This document shows, in pieces, positions 7,696 through 16,239 of a stretch of 33,407 nucleotides of DNA. This DNA is from an uncultured Clostridium sp. (lineage in GTDB: Bacteria > Bacillota > Clostridia > TANB77 > CAG-508): positions 1-33,407 of the forward strand of contig CANDRW010000020.1 in the NCBI GenBank assembly GCA_947388675.1, in the 5' to 3' direction. The position numbers were made by a program, and so were the translations under genes. The notes below the pieces were generated by a model. That model did not search any database and had not been told where the DNA came from. It saw nothing but the letters and a program-made list of their open reading frames with translations. Each line of letters begins with the position of its first letter. Position 1 is the first letter of the stretch.

Positions 7696-8217
7696 ATAGC
7701 CTTTTTCACCTACCTTTTTACTAATTTTCAAAAATGCTCTTTTAATTGATACTGTAGACAAGTAGCCATTTTCTCCTAAAATGAACGAAACCCAAGGTTG
7801 TTCTAGCCATCTCCATTTTTTACATGGATAATAAATGCTTAAAGGTCCATATACTCTTTGGTATTGATCTTTCAATTCCTTTAATTGTTTGGTATATTCT
7901 CTGTGTAAGCAAATTGCTTTTTGATCATCATGATGTGTGTCTAAATACAAACCTAATTCAATAACTGCAAAATTCAAACATTTAATTTGACCTATCATTT
8001 CTTCTCTTATTCTGTTTCTTTCATCACAGCATTGTTCTGGTGTCATTTGACAACCGCATCCATCATCTTGCATCATATTTGCAGTATTATAACCAAAAGC
8101 TGCATTAATTCCTTGAGGTGTATAATCACAATCACAGTTTTCTAAGTTATTTCCCATACATTCACAATTTTGTTGGTTATTTTGCATACAACCACAATTT
8201 CTATTTTCTAACAACAT
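7633..8217 (-). CDS. cotJB: Spore coat protein CotJB with a C-terminus fused into the adjoining element
   Basis: A Cys-rich N-terminus is followed by a CotJB domain at about residues 75-145: a helix ending in ELGLYLDTH, then EYTKQLKELKDQY, YGPLSIYY and WRWLEQPW. CotJB normally ends a few residues after this Trp-rich end (usually PWPW plus one or two residues). Here no stop follows PW. The frame continues through about 50 residues that belong to the neighbouring replication gene and stops at 7633 after the CGG. The start overlaps the cotJA stop by 10 nt, as expected in the cotJ operon, with GGGGAGG upstream. cotJC, the usual third gene, is absent and would be expected on the far side of the inserted element. 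A DNA junction near 7780 is inferred. Confidence 0.85.
   Translation of the reverse strand: MLLENRNCGCMQNNQQNCECMGNNLENCDCDYTPQGINAAFGYNTANMMQDDGCGCQMTPEQCCDERNRIREEMIGQIKCLNFAVIELGLYLDTHHDDQKAICLHREYTKQLKELKDQYQRVYGPLSIYYPCKKWRWLEQPWVSFILGENGYLSTVSIKRAFLKISKKVGEKGYVNEINKPAYYAVIPSRCKIL
7648..7653 (-). other. +1 frameshift site AGT-CGG-T in the rep gene
   Basis: Zero frame AGT CGG TGT AAG ATA TTG TAA; shifted frame AGT (C) GGT GTA AGA TAT. It is the only one of the six sites followed by T, giving GGT. The shift joins the first strand of the replication protein to its helix-turn-helix domain. Confidence 0.8.
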
Positions 8218-8618
8218 TTATTACACCCCTCCCCAATTTCATTTGCACATTTTAAATATTCAATTTCTGCCATACTTTGACCTGGCATATATGGACTTAC
8301 TAATTCTGGGAAAATAGTTCCCATTTTTAATCCACAACAAGGTGTAAAAGTTTTATCCATTTCCTGAATTGGCACATAACTTTGTGCTAGCATTGGATTA
8401 CTTGGGAATGGACTTAGTTCTTCATCAAATCCACAACCACAGTCATCCATCATACTATTTTGTCCACAATTGCAACCACAGTTACATCCACAGCTAGCAC
8501 TAGCACTTGGCATAAAATTACTATATTCTGCTTGAATACCTGCATTATTGCAAATGTTTTCGATTACTTGTGGGTCATAGTTGTTTTGACAGCAACATTT
8601 TCTATAACGATTCAACAT
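8208..8618 (-). CDS. cotJA: Spore coat-associated protein CotJA
   Basis: A 136-residue protein whose second half is CotJA: PSNPMLAQSYVPIQEMDKT, then GLKMGTIFPELVSPYMPG and QSMAEIEYL. The N-terminal half is unusual, being a Cys/Gly-rich region (residues ~8-70, with SCGCNCGCNCG and DDCGCGFD) that could bind metal or form disulphide cross-links in the coat. The C-terminus also carries CNKCC. Members in Bacillus are about 80 residues long and lack this extension. Ribosome site AAGGAGG precedes ATG 8618. cotJB overlaps its end. Transcription is expected in the mother cell during sporulation, but I see no certain sigma-E site. Confidence 0.9.
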   Translation of the reverse strand: MLNRYRKCCCQNNYDPQVIENICNNAGIQAEYSNFMPSASASCGCNCGCNCGQNSMMDDCGCGFDEELSPFPSNPMLAQSYVPIQEMDKTFTPCCGLKMGTIFPELVSPYMPGQSMAEIEYLKCANEIGEGCNKCC

Positions 8619-8695
8619 TTTCTCTTTTCCTCCTTATTCTTCGTTTATACTACATTTTATGACAAAAAGAAAAAAGTGTGCCAATTTCCTTAGCA

Positions 8696-8733
8696 AAAAG
8701 GAATACACCTTAACTAAAGTGTATTCCCTTTTT
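8696..8733. terminator. Terminator downstream of the cohesin-LPXTG gene
   Basis: AAAAGGAATACAC pairs with GTGTATTCCCTTTT across a 10-nt loop; A and T runs flank it, so it can act in both directions. It separates the surface-protein genes from the cotJ operon. Confidence 0.8.
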
Positions 8734-8764
8734 ACCACAAATTCTTATTTTATTAATCTCATAT

Positions 8765-9487
8765 TTATTTGAAATTCATCATTCTTATTCTAACAAATAG
8801 AATAACAGCTAATACCATAGCGCCCACAATACCTACTACTACAAAAATGTTACTTATTCCTGTTTGTGGTAATTTTCCTGTAGCAATATTATCTTCTTTA
8901 TCTGAATTTCCTATTCCATTTGTATTTTGATGGTTATTTCCTCCTGGTGTTTCTTCATTATTTCCTGGTTTCGGATTTGGTTCTGGCTCTGGTTCAGGCT
9001 CAGGATTTGGTTTTCCCTCTTTTACAGTAAGACGAATATAGCTGTTAGGAATTTCAATATCTTCAATTCCTTCTGAAAAAGTCATATCTTTTAAAGTAAC
9101 CATTAAGTTTTGTTTTGCTTTGTCTGTTACAGTAAAAATAATTTTGAACATTGTTTCAGATTTTGTAACATCGCTTCCTTTATTAATTACTATTTTTCCA
9201 TTATCTTCATTATACGTAAAAGCTGATGACCAACCATTTTGGCTTTCAATCTTTTCAAATTTCAAGCTTTCTTTATCCTCATATGCAATTGTTCCCATAA
9301 ATGCACCTACGCCTTTAGTAGTCTTTACATTAGATAAATTAACGCTAATTTCTACTTTACTTCCTTTACTAACCTCATCTGGATTTTCAGTTTGTAAAGT
9401 TACTGTTGCATTTGCTGCACTTACATTTCCCATAAGTCCAATAACCAATAATATAATTAAACTGAACCCTGCTATTATTTTTCTCAT
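8765..9487 (-). CDS. LPQTG-anchored cohesin-domain surface protein (anchoring scaffoldin)
   Basis: A 240-residue secreted protein. A signal peptide (cleaved near VSAANA, ~25) is followed by one cohesin-like beta-sandwich domain (~27-156: VSKGSKVEISVNLSNV, GVGAFMGTIAYED, LKFEKIESQNGW), a Pro-Glu/Pro-Lys linker with a PEPEPEPEP run, and a cell-wall sorting signal with LPQTG at 206-210, a hydrophobic helix and a basic tail. It should be linked to peptidoglycan by a housekeeping sortase. Cohesins bind dockerins, and the adjacent upstream gene encodes a dockerin, so this is probably its wall anchor. The 25-nt gap between the two genes supports co-transcription. Whether the pair actually bind each other is inferred from context. 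Confidence 0.86.
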   Translation of the reverse strand: MRKIIAGFSLIILLVIGLMGNVSAANATVTLQTENPDEVSKGSKVEISVNLSNVKTTKGVGAFMGTIAYEDKESLKFEKIESQNGWSSAFTYNEDNGKIVINKGSDVTKSETMFKIIFTVTDKAKQNLMVTLKDMTFSEGIEDIEIPNSYIRLTVKEGKPNPEPEPEPEPNPKPGNNEETPGGNNHQNTNGIGNSDKEDNIATGKLPQTGISNIFVVVGIVGAMVLAVILFVRIRMMNFK

Positions 9488-9512
9488 AGTATCTCCTTTT
9501 TATTTATTTTTC

Positions 9513-12500
9513 CTATTCTACTGGACGACCAACTAAAATTAATTGTAATTGAGCTACATCTGTAATGGTAACTTTTCCATCTCTATTAATATCAGCTGCT
9601 TTAAAACGTGCTCCTTCTAGCTTTTCAGTATCTACTAGATGTAACATTATTTGTGCTAAATCTGTAATACTTACATTTCCATCTCCATTAACATCTTGAA
9701 CTACACTGATAGTAAAGTTTAGAGTTGTTCCTACTTGTAAAGTCATTCCTGTTGCAAGAATTGCATTCTCATCATTAATTATATTTCCCTCTTTATCTTT
9801 AAATACCAATTCTCCTTGATGTTCTACATTTCCTTTAAAGCTTGCTATAGTTGTTTGTGGTTCTACTCTTGAAATGATTTCATCTGCAATTACATATTTG
9901 TTTGATGTAATAGAATCTGCACGAACTACTTCTTTTACAGTTACTTTTAGTTCAGCATCTCTTGAAGCAATATCTTTATCAGCATCACTTGCACACATGT
10001 TTATCATTTTGATACTAGCTTCTTTATCTTGATTTAATTCTTTTGCTCTAAATTTAACTTTTCCCATTGTTCCTGGAGTTGTAATATTATTTCCAACTGT
10101 TATAAATTTAAGTGTATTGTCATTTTCAGTAGTAGCTTCCCATCCATTTTGTGCTATTACTGCTTTTCCATCTACACGAACTAATTCTAAAGCATCTGTA
10201 TCATATTGTAATTGTCCTCCAATTGCATATAAACCATTATCTATATTTTTAAAGTTTCCAATATTAATATTTACTTCAAATTCATCACCACTATTTAACT
10301 CATTTACATTTAAGTTTGAATCTGTTGGTGTCAAAGTTGTTTCAAAACTTCTAACTGTTACATCAACTGCATCACTTGTAGTTTCTTCACTTACAGTTTC
10401 TATTGATGATGTTACTTTTAAGGTATAACTTCCTGTATCTTCTGCTACGGGCTCTTTAATTTCTAATACATTGTTTGTTTTTCCTTCTAACTTGCTTCCC
10501 TCTTTATACCATTGGTAAGTTTGAGTTCCTGGAGTTTGAGTTACTGTTGGTTCAATTACTAATGGTTCATTAATTGTTGTATCTACAGATGTTTTATTCA
10601 TTGTAATTTGTGCTGGAGTAGCTTTTGGAGTTACTATAGTTTCTCCTTTTGCTTCTTCAGCTTGTGCTACTGTTTCAGCAACAAAAGTTGCATCAATAAT
10701 AACATTTCCATCTTTAATTTCATCATAATTTACTGTAATTTCCATTGATTTTTTATTTGTAATATCCATTACTTTACCACATACAGTAAGTGTTTCGATA
10801 TCATATCCTTCATCTGGTATCACTCTAAATGTTTTGCTTTCATTTTCTTCAACATCTAAAATATTTCCTGCTGCTTTTAATTCTCTATTGTCTTGTTCAT
10901 CTACTGCTTCCATTTTTCCATTTGCAGCTGTTGAAATAACTAATTGTTTTGTTGTAGTTGCATCGTTTTCAGTTCTATTTACTGCTGCAATTGCAAATGG
11001 GCTGAATGAATCACAAGTAATAATTAAACCATATTGTGTTACGATACAAGGAATTTCTTCTACTCCTGTTATATTTCCTTTATTATCTCTCATAAAGTGA
11101 TATGCTTTAAAAGTAACACCTGCATCTTCTGGTCCATATCCTTCTGGGAAACCTACTGATAATCTTACTCTGTGTCCTGTTGGTATAACATATTTTTTAC
11201 ATGCATTTAGTGAAAGATTATAAGTTGAACTCTTTAAGATTGTTTGGTCTGTTGCTTTTAATTCATCTTCAATCTTGTCTTCCATAACATCTTGGTCATC
11301 TTTTGTTGGTTTAGTTGCTACAAGTGCAATTCTATTTTTAAGTCTATCTTCAACTTTTTCTCCATCTGATGTTATCCATTCTTGTTGAGAAAGATCTGCA
11401 TCTTCCATTAAATTTGGTCTTGCAAATAGTTCCCAATTACGTGCAGCTCTCATACTGAAAGAACATGCAATTTGGTTTACTGCACCATACAATATTTCCA
11501 TTGGTTCTTTACCACTATTTTTTCCAATAAGTCCTGTTGGATAAATAGCATAAGATGCTCCATCATCTGCAAACATCTCACTAGGTGTAAATTTAAATGT
11601 AATTGTACGTTTTCCATCCCATTTAAAATCTGCTACTTTAGCACATTCAGCACCTGTTAGTCCTGAAGATTCAAATTTATATCCTACTTCAGTAACTCCT
11701 TCTTTTAATAATAAATCATCATCATAAACAATTGTTACAGAATAAGTTGTTCCTACTAAAAGTGAAGCAAGTGGTGCTGGATCTTGTTTTTTAATATATG
11801 GTTTTGCTCTATATGTTCCACTTGGGTTATATAGTTTTCCACTTTGTGCAATTAATCCTGATTCATCACCTTGGTAAGTTAAGCTTCCTATTCCAAGTGA
11901 AGGATCTGGTGCAACTCTAGTTACTGCAAATTCCATATATTCACCATTTGGTACAGTAAGATATAGATAATCTCCTCTGTCTACAAATCCTCCTGCATAA
12001 GCTTCTTCATCAAAATATCCCCATTTACCTTCTCTCCATACTTCATCACCTGGTCTATATTCGTGATATTTTGCTAACAAATAATATCCTTGTTCTCTTG
12101 CTTGTTTATTTCCCATTCCTTTATAGCTTATATAGTAGTCTCCTGATTTATATTCTTCTGTTTCATTTCCTTCTTGTTTGTATTTTACTACTAAACCATC
12201 TACTTCAGTAACAGTATCAATTCCCAAATCTTCTTCTTTTAATTCTGGATATTTAAATTCGTAATTTCCTGCTGCTTCTACTTTTTCTACTGCCACATGT
12301 TCTGCTGCCATTGTTTGCGCACCAACAAATAAATATCTTGTATTTTCAAATCCTTCTACGACATCCCATCCTGGTTCTCTATCACTATAGTCTTCACCTG
12401 GTTTTTTTACAGTACGTGTGTATGGGTCATCCATAGTTACATCAACTGCATACCAATTTTTAACAGTACTTCTTGCAACTGTTTCCTCTGTTATTTGAAC

Positions 12501-13298
12501 ATAATTCCACATATGTGCAACTGCACTTCCATCTGTTTGATGAATACCTTGTACTAAAATACAAGTCATACCTAATTTGTCTAAAATTGTTTTAAAAGCT
12601 CTTGCATATCCTTCACATACACCTTGACCTTTTACTAAAATACCATAAGGTGTACTTAAAAAGTCTTCATTTCCTGGTTTGCAATCAGCCTCTAATCTAT
12701 ATCCTGCCATTTTTGTTATTTTATTATGCACATATTTTATTTTTTCTGCTTCAGCATTTTTTCCTTCTTCTATTTCTAATGCATTTACTTCATCTACAAT
12801 TTCTTGTACTTTACTTTCAAATTCAACAATAGCTGCTTCTACTTCTGCTTGATCTTTAAATCCTTCTGTACGATAATCTTTATTATTTCCGCTACCAATA
12901 TATGCATGGTAAGTTCCATTTGCATCTTTTGTTGTTCTGATAGCTAATTTGTTAAAACTTACATAAAAAATTTCTGGATAATCTGCGTAAAATGCATATC
13001 TTGCTGCATAAAATTCTTTCTTTAAATTAACAGTTCCATCTTCATATGATTTTACTTCATCTGATGTAAAATGTCCATTTGCAACTAAATCATAATTTTC
13101 TGTTCCTGTTTTAAGTTTGTCCTTCATTGCTACAATTCCATCATAAATCTTTTTAGCAGTACCACTTAATTGATCATAATGAAATCTCCCTGTTGTTTCA
13201 TTTGTAGCACTTACTGTGCTACCTAATTGAATAAAACTAAATTGTGCAAGTATCATTACTGCAAGCAATAATGTTGCCATAATTTTTTTCAATTTCAT
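9513..13298 (-). CDS. Secreted transglutaminase-like / Ig / cohesin / dockerin surface protein
   Basis: A 1261-residue secreted modular protein. In order: a signal peptide (~1-32); a transglutaminase/papain-like core with Cys228 in GQGVCEGYA, His262 in AHMWNY and Asp286 in WYAVDVTMDDP, so the catalytic triad is intact; a long middle region of beta-rich repeats; an Ig-like domain (~930-1010, with TYQWYKEGSKLEGKTNN); a cohesin-like domain (~1015-1150); and a C-terminal type I dockerin with two calcium loops (DVNGDGNVSITDLAQ and DINRDGKVTITDVAQ). The enzyme part could be a peptidase or cross-linker. The dockerin would attach it to a cohesin, probably that of the next gene, and its own cohesin could recruit a further dockerin protein. 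No CGG codon is present in this long gene. Confidence 0.9.
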   Translation of the reverse strand: MKLKKIMATLLLAVMILAQFSFIQLGSTVSATNETTGRFHYDQLSGTAKKIYDGIVAMKDKLKTGTENYDLVANGHFTSDEVKSYEDGTVNLKKEFYAARYAFYADYPEIFYVSFNKLAIRTTKDANGTYHAYIGSGNNKDYRTEGFKDQAEVEAAIVEFESKVQEIVDEVNALEIEEGKNAEAEKIKYVHNKITKMAGYRLEADCKPGNEDFLSTPYGILVKGQGVCEGYARAFKTILDKLGMTCILVQGIHQTDGSAVAHMWNYVQITEETVARSTVKNWYAVDVTMDDPYTRTVKKPGEDYSDREPGWDVVEGFENTRYLFVGAQTMAAEHVAVEKVEAAGNYEFKYPELKEEDLGIDTVTEVDGLVVKYKQEGNETEEYKSGDYYISYKGMGNKQAREQGYYLLAKYHEYRPGDEVWREGKWGYFDEEAYAGGFVDRGDYLYLTVPNGEYMEFAVTRVAPDPSLGIGSLTYQGDESGLIAQSGKLYNPSGTYRAKPYIKKQDPAPLASLLVGTTYSVTIVYDDDLLLKEGVTEVGYKFESSGLTGAECAKVADFKWDGKRTITFKFTPSEMFADDGASYAIYPTGLIGKNSGKEPMEILYGAVNQIACSFSMRAARNWELFARPNLMEDADLSQQEWITSDGEKVEDRLKNRIALVATKPTKDDQDVMEDKIEDELKATDQTILKSSTYNLSLNACKKYVIPTGHRVRLSVGFPEGYGPEDAGVTFKAYHFMRDNKGNITGVEEIPCIVTQYGLIITCDSFSPFAIAAVNRTENDATTTKQLVISTAANGKMEAVDEQDNRELKAAGNILDVEENESKTFRVIPDEGYDIETLTVCGKVMDITNKKSMEITVNYDEIKDGNVIIDATFVAETVAQAEEAKGETIVTPKATPAQITMNKTSVDTTINEPLVIEPTVTQTPGTQTYQWYKEGSKLEGKTNNVLEIKEPVAEDTGSYTLKVTSSIETVSEETTSDAVDVTVRSFETTLTPTDSNLNVNELNSGDEFEVNINIGNFKNIDNGLYAIGGQLQYDTDALELVRVDGKAVIAQNGWEATTENDNTLKFITVGNNITTPGTMGKVKFRAKELNQDKEASIKMINMCASDADKDIASRDAELKVTVKEVVRADSITSNKYVIADEIISRVEPQTTIASFKGNVEHQGELVFKDKEGNIINDENAILATGMTLQVGTTLNFTISVVQDVNGDGNVSITDLAQIMLHLVDTEKLEGARFKAADINRDGKVTITDVAQLQLILVGRPVE

Positions 13299-13634
13299 AA
13301 ATTTAAACCTCTCCTTTATTTTTATTTTTTTCTTTTTTTATGGCATTGAATTCTTTCTATGCCTCTACTATTACATAATGTTCCCTATTTATAATCATAC
13401 TATAGGTCACATAATATATCAACGTTTCCCAATATTTTTCCGTTTATTTTTAACAAAATCACACTCCTTTTGTTTGTATTTTTTCTCTTGTAAATTTATG
13501 TCAAACCTATTTGTAGCTATTAAATATTTTATAAATCTTTTTCATTTTTGTCTAGTATTTTTTACTTTTTTCTACAAATTTTTGTCAATCCTTTAATGTC
13601 TTTTATCTGTTCAAGCTAAATATATTACAAGGTT
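13299..13634. other. AT-rich intergenic leader of the dockerin gene
   Basis: No gene is visible. The part next to 13298 carries the AAAGGAGAGG ribosome site of the dockerin gene. The rest is T-rich on the plus strand and has no clear open frame, RNA motif or repeat. A promoter for the surface-protein operon must lie here but I cannot single one out with confidence. Confidence 0.5.
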
Positions 13635-13757
13635 TAGCAATGTCAGTTAAGGGACAACATCAGTTAAGCTAGCAACGTCAGTTAAGGGACGTACGTCTAA
13701 CCAACAAAAGCTAACACTTTCGTCAGTTATACATACGTCCCTTAACCAACATTGCTA
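13635..13757. repeat. Long imperfect palindrome, copy A of a dispersed repeat
   Basis: The outer arms TAGCAATGT.. GTTAAGGGAC pair with GTCCCTTAAC..ACATTGCTA. The core GGGACGTACGTCTAAC plus CAACAAAAGC pairs with a near-complement ending ATACATACGTCCC. An extra direct repeat GTCAGTTAAGGGA lies in the left arm. The core is almost identical to copy B at 21937-22013. It sits immediately past the pyruvate kinase stop codon, where it could stabilise or end the transcript. Confidence 0.85.
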
Positions 13758-13762
13758 TCTAA

Positions 13763-15196
13763 TTATACTTTTAATACTCCACCAATTGTTCTGTTTAGTT
13801 TTGCATGTTTATGCCCTGCTAAAATTGATGCACCACCTGCAATAACTACAATATCTTCGCTTTCAATATATTTCTTTTCTTTTGCAATTTTTATTCCTTC
13901 ATTTATCATGTCATCAATGCTTTCTTTAGCATCTACCAAAATAGCATTAGCATTCCATATCATAGATAATTGCTTACATACCTCTTTATTTGCTGTAATA
14001 ACATAAATTGGACATTGTGGCATAAATCCTGCAAGCATTTTTGCTGTTCTTCCAGTATCTGTGTATGCAAAGATTGCTTTTGCACATAAGTCCATAGCAG
14101 TAGAACATGTAGAATAATTTAAGTTATACTCATAATCTTCATTTCCACAATCTCTTTCTTTATTCTTAAATCTCTTCCAATATTTAAGAGATCCTTCTAT
14201 TGCTTCGCAAATTTTTACCATTGTTTGAACACATTCAACAGGATATTCCCCCATTGCTGATTCTCCTGATAACATGATACAACTTGTCATATCATATACA
14301 GCATTTGCTACGTCGCTTACCTCTGCTCTTGTAGGACGTGGACTATGTATCATAGATTCTAACATTTGTGTGGCAATAATAACTGGCTTTCCTGCTTTAT
14401 TACATTTGCTAATAAATTCTTTTTGTCTAATAGGAACTTCTTCCATCGGAATTTCTACACCTAAGTCTCCTCTTGCTACCATAATTCCATCAGATACTTC
14501 TAAAATTGCATCAAAGTTATCAATTCCTTGTCTATTTTCTATTTTAGAAATAATTTTGATATGTGCACCATTATTCTCTTCTAATATCTTTCTAATGTTT
14601 AACACATCTTGTGGTGTACGAATAAAAGAGGCTGCAATATAGTCAAATCCTGCTGTAATACCAAATTTAATGTCTTCAATATCTTTTTCTGTTGGGCTTG
14701 GTAAATTAATATACATTCCTGGAATATTAATACTTTTTGTATTAGTTAATGGTCCACCATCAATTACTTTACATTTAATATTAGTCCCTTGAATTTCTAC
14801 TACTTCTACTTTAATTAAACCATCATTAATTAAAATCATGGTACCTACATTTACTTCATTACATAAATTTTTATAGGTAATAGATACTTTCTCTTTGTCT
14901 CCTAAAATTTCGTCTGTTACTAAGGTAAAAATATCTCCATCTTTTAATTCAATACCTCCATCTTGAAATTTACCTATTCTTATTTCAGGTCCTTTTGTAT
15001 CTAGCATTAATGCTACTGGTTTTCCAACCTTTTCTCTTACTTGCTTTACTGTTTCAATTCTAGGTGCTTGGTCTTGGTAATTTCCATGTGAAAAGTTTAT
15101 TCTAGCAACATCCATTCCTGCTAACATTAATTTTTCTAAAACTGCTGGTTCATCTACTGCTGGTCCTATTGTACAAATAATTTTTGTTTTTTTCAT
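13763..15196 (-). CDS. pyk: Pyruvate kinase
   Basis: Glycolytic enzyme converting phosphoenolpyruvate and ADP to pyruvate and ATP in the cytoplasm. It is 477 residues long, without the extra C-terminal PEP-utiliser domain found in many Bacilli. Clear signatures are the start KIICTIGPAVDEP, INFSHG, LDTKGPEIR, the active-site ISKIENRQG, MVARGDLGVEIP, ATQMLESM and PTRAEVSDVANAVYD. All catalytic residues are in place. The start at ATG 15196 has GGAAGGA upstream; a seven-residue longer reading from 15217 would cover that site. It appears to be a single-gene unit flanked by the palindromic repeat on its 3' side. It has no CGG codon and serves as a typical host gene for codon comparison. Confidence 0.98.
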   Translation of the reverse strand: MKKTKIICTIGPAVDEPAVLEKLMLAGMDVARINFSHGNYQDQAPRIETVKQVREKVGKPVALMLDTKGPEIRIGKFQDGGIELKDGDIFTLVTDEILGDKEKVSITYKNLCNEVNVGTMILINDGLIKVEVVEIQGTNIKCKVIDGGPLTNTKSINIPGMYINLPSPTEKDIEDIKFGITAGFDYIAASFIRTPQDVLNIRKILEENNGAHIKIISKIENRQGIDNFDAILEVSDGIMVARGDLGVEIPMEEVPIRQKEFISKCNKAGKPVIIATQMLESMIHSPRPTRAEVSDVANAVYDMTSCIMLSGESAMGEYPVECVQTMVKICEAIEGSLKYWKRFKNKERDCGNEDYEYNLNYSTCSTAMDLCAKAIFAYTDTGRTAKMLAGFMPQCPIYVITANKEVCKQLSMIWNANAILVDAKESIDDMINEGIKIAKEKKYIESEDIVVIAGGASILAGHKHAKLNRTIGGVLKV

Positions 15197-15324
15197 TTTG
15201 TTATTCCTTCCTTTCACTTTCTTTCAACTTTAGCTTATATATATTACCACTTTTTTTCAAAAAATGCTACTATTTTTTGAAATATTTATTCACAATTAGA
15301 TATCATATTTTTAAGCAAATGGAA

Positions 15325-15350
15325 GAAGCTACTTTATTTAAAGTAGCTTC
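15325..15350. terminator. Perfect hairpin between pyk and the GC-rich gene
   Basis: GAAGCTACTTT-attt-AAAGTAGCTTC is an 11-bp perfect stem. On the plus strand it is followed by CCCCATTTTT; on the minus strand the T-tract is weak. The position suits a terminator of the GC-rich gene transcribed towards pyk. Confidence 0.6.
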
Positions 15351-15398
15351 CCCCATTTTTCTTTGCATAGAGGACTGTTTTGGTCAAATGGATAGGCC

Positions 15399-16058
15399 TT
15401 ATTTCGGAATCGTAATCAGCGGCACAGCACCAGCTACAAGCCTTTCCTTATGCCACTTTTCCGCACCTACGTCAGCAGGGGCGTCGCTATCGTTGTTCTC
15501 GAGCGATCCTCCAACCATCTTCATGTTGCCATCCTTCCACCTAATTACTCTGTACCAGTCCAGAGTATCCTTCTCGTTGCAGAGCTTTTCCCAGGACTCG
15601 CCGTTAGTAATCCGTTGAGCAAACTCTAGCGCCCACTCAACCCAGTCGGTCGTATGTCCGCCCCACTTGTTTGCAATCTCCTCCAGCTGCCCGGCCCTCT
15701 TGGACTCCCACGTCTTTTTCGGGATCATGTTCGAGAAGCACCTGTACGCAGGATTCTTATCTGCTTCAGTCAAAGCTTCTACGATGAGCAACCTTAACTT
15801 CTCCTGCTTCTGGTCATCTCGCTTGTTCTCAAAGAGCTGCCGGTCGACAGTAGTAATGTCCACTTCGCACGGCGTTCCATCGGTCTGCATCTCTTCGTTG
15901 CTTTGCTCTGCTGCTTGCACAGACTTCACATGCACCTCTAAGATGCTCTGGAATTCCTTAAGAACAGGCAGAAATGCCCTCTCGAGTTTCCCAAGCTCCT
16001 CAGCCGAAAAAGTTTGGTCCTCTCCCATTTCCTGCAAATTAATCCGTAACATGTCCAT
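15399..16058 (-). CDS. GC-rich orphan protein with three ordinary CGG codons, probably foreign
   Basis: A 219-residue soluble, acidic protein that I do not recognise. It has a Glu-rich helical first half (LQEMGEDQTFSAEELGKLER) and a Trp-rich second half (KKTWESKRAGQ, WVEWALEFAQRI, LDWYRVIRWKDG). No membrane segment or signal peptide is seen. Base composition is near 50% GC, far above all neighbours, and codons such as CTC, GCC, CGC and CGG are used. It has in-frame CGG at 16046-16044 (after TTA), 15842-15840 (after GAC) and 15614-15612 (after CAA), and the frame stays intact across all three. The start ATG 16058 (or 16052) follows AGGAGG. The promoter and ribosome site are AT-rich and native-looking. 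Recent acquisition or an assembly join are the alternatives. Confidence 0.75.
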   Translation of the reverse strand: MDMLRINLQEMGEDQTFSAEELGKLERAFLPVLKEFQSILEVHVKSVQAAEQSNEEMQTDGTPCEVDITTVDRQLFENKRDDQKQEKLRLLIVEALTEADKNPAYRCFSNMIPKKTWESKRAGQLEEIANKWGGHTTDWVEWALEFAQRITNGESWEKLCNEKDTLDWYRVIRWKDGNMKMVGGSLENNDSDAPADVGAEKWHKERLVAGAVPLITIPK

Positions 16059-16107
16059 TTTCCTCCTGTTATTCAAATTCTTTGAAGCTAATTGCTTCTC
16101 AACAATT

Positions 16108-16136
16108 ATCTTAACATAATTTTCACATTCTGTCAA
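16108..16136 (-). promoter_or_regulatory. Promoter of the GC-rich gene
   Basis: TTGACA (16136-16131), a 17-nt spacer, then TAAGAT (16113-16108) on the minus strand. It lies about 50 nt upstream of the start codon and faces away from the promoter at 16165-16193. Confidence 0.7.
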
Positions 16137-16164
16137 CCAATTATCAGATTTATTTTACATAAAA

Positions 16165-16193
16165 TTGACTTGTCCCTATTTTTATGCTATACT
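16165..16193 (+). promoter_or_regulatory. Promoter of the plus-strand gene at 16240
   Basis: TTGACT (16165-16170), a 17-nt spacer, then TATACT (16188-16193) with TGC just upstream of the -10 box. It is a strong vegetative-type promoter 47 nt before the ATG. Confidence 0.75.
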
Positions 16194-16239
16194 AATAAAT
16201 AGAATTGGTATTAAATCGATAAAATAGGAGGAAAATAGT

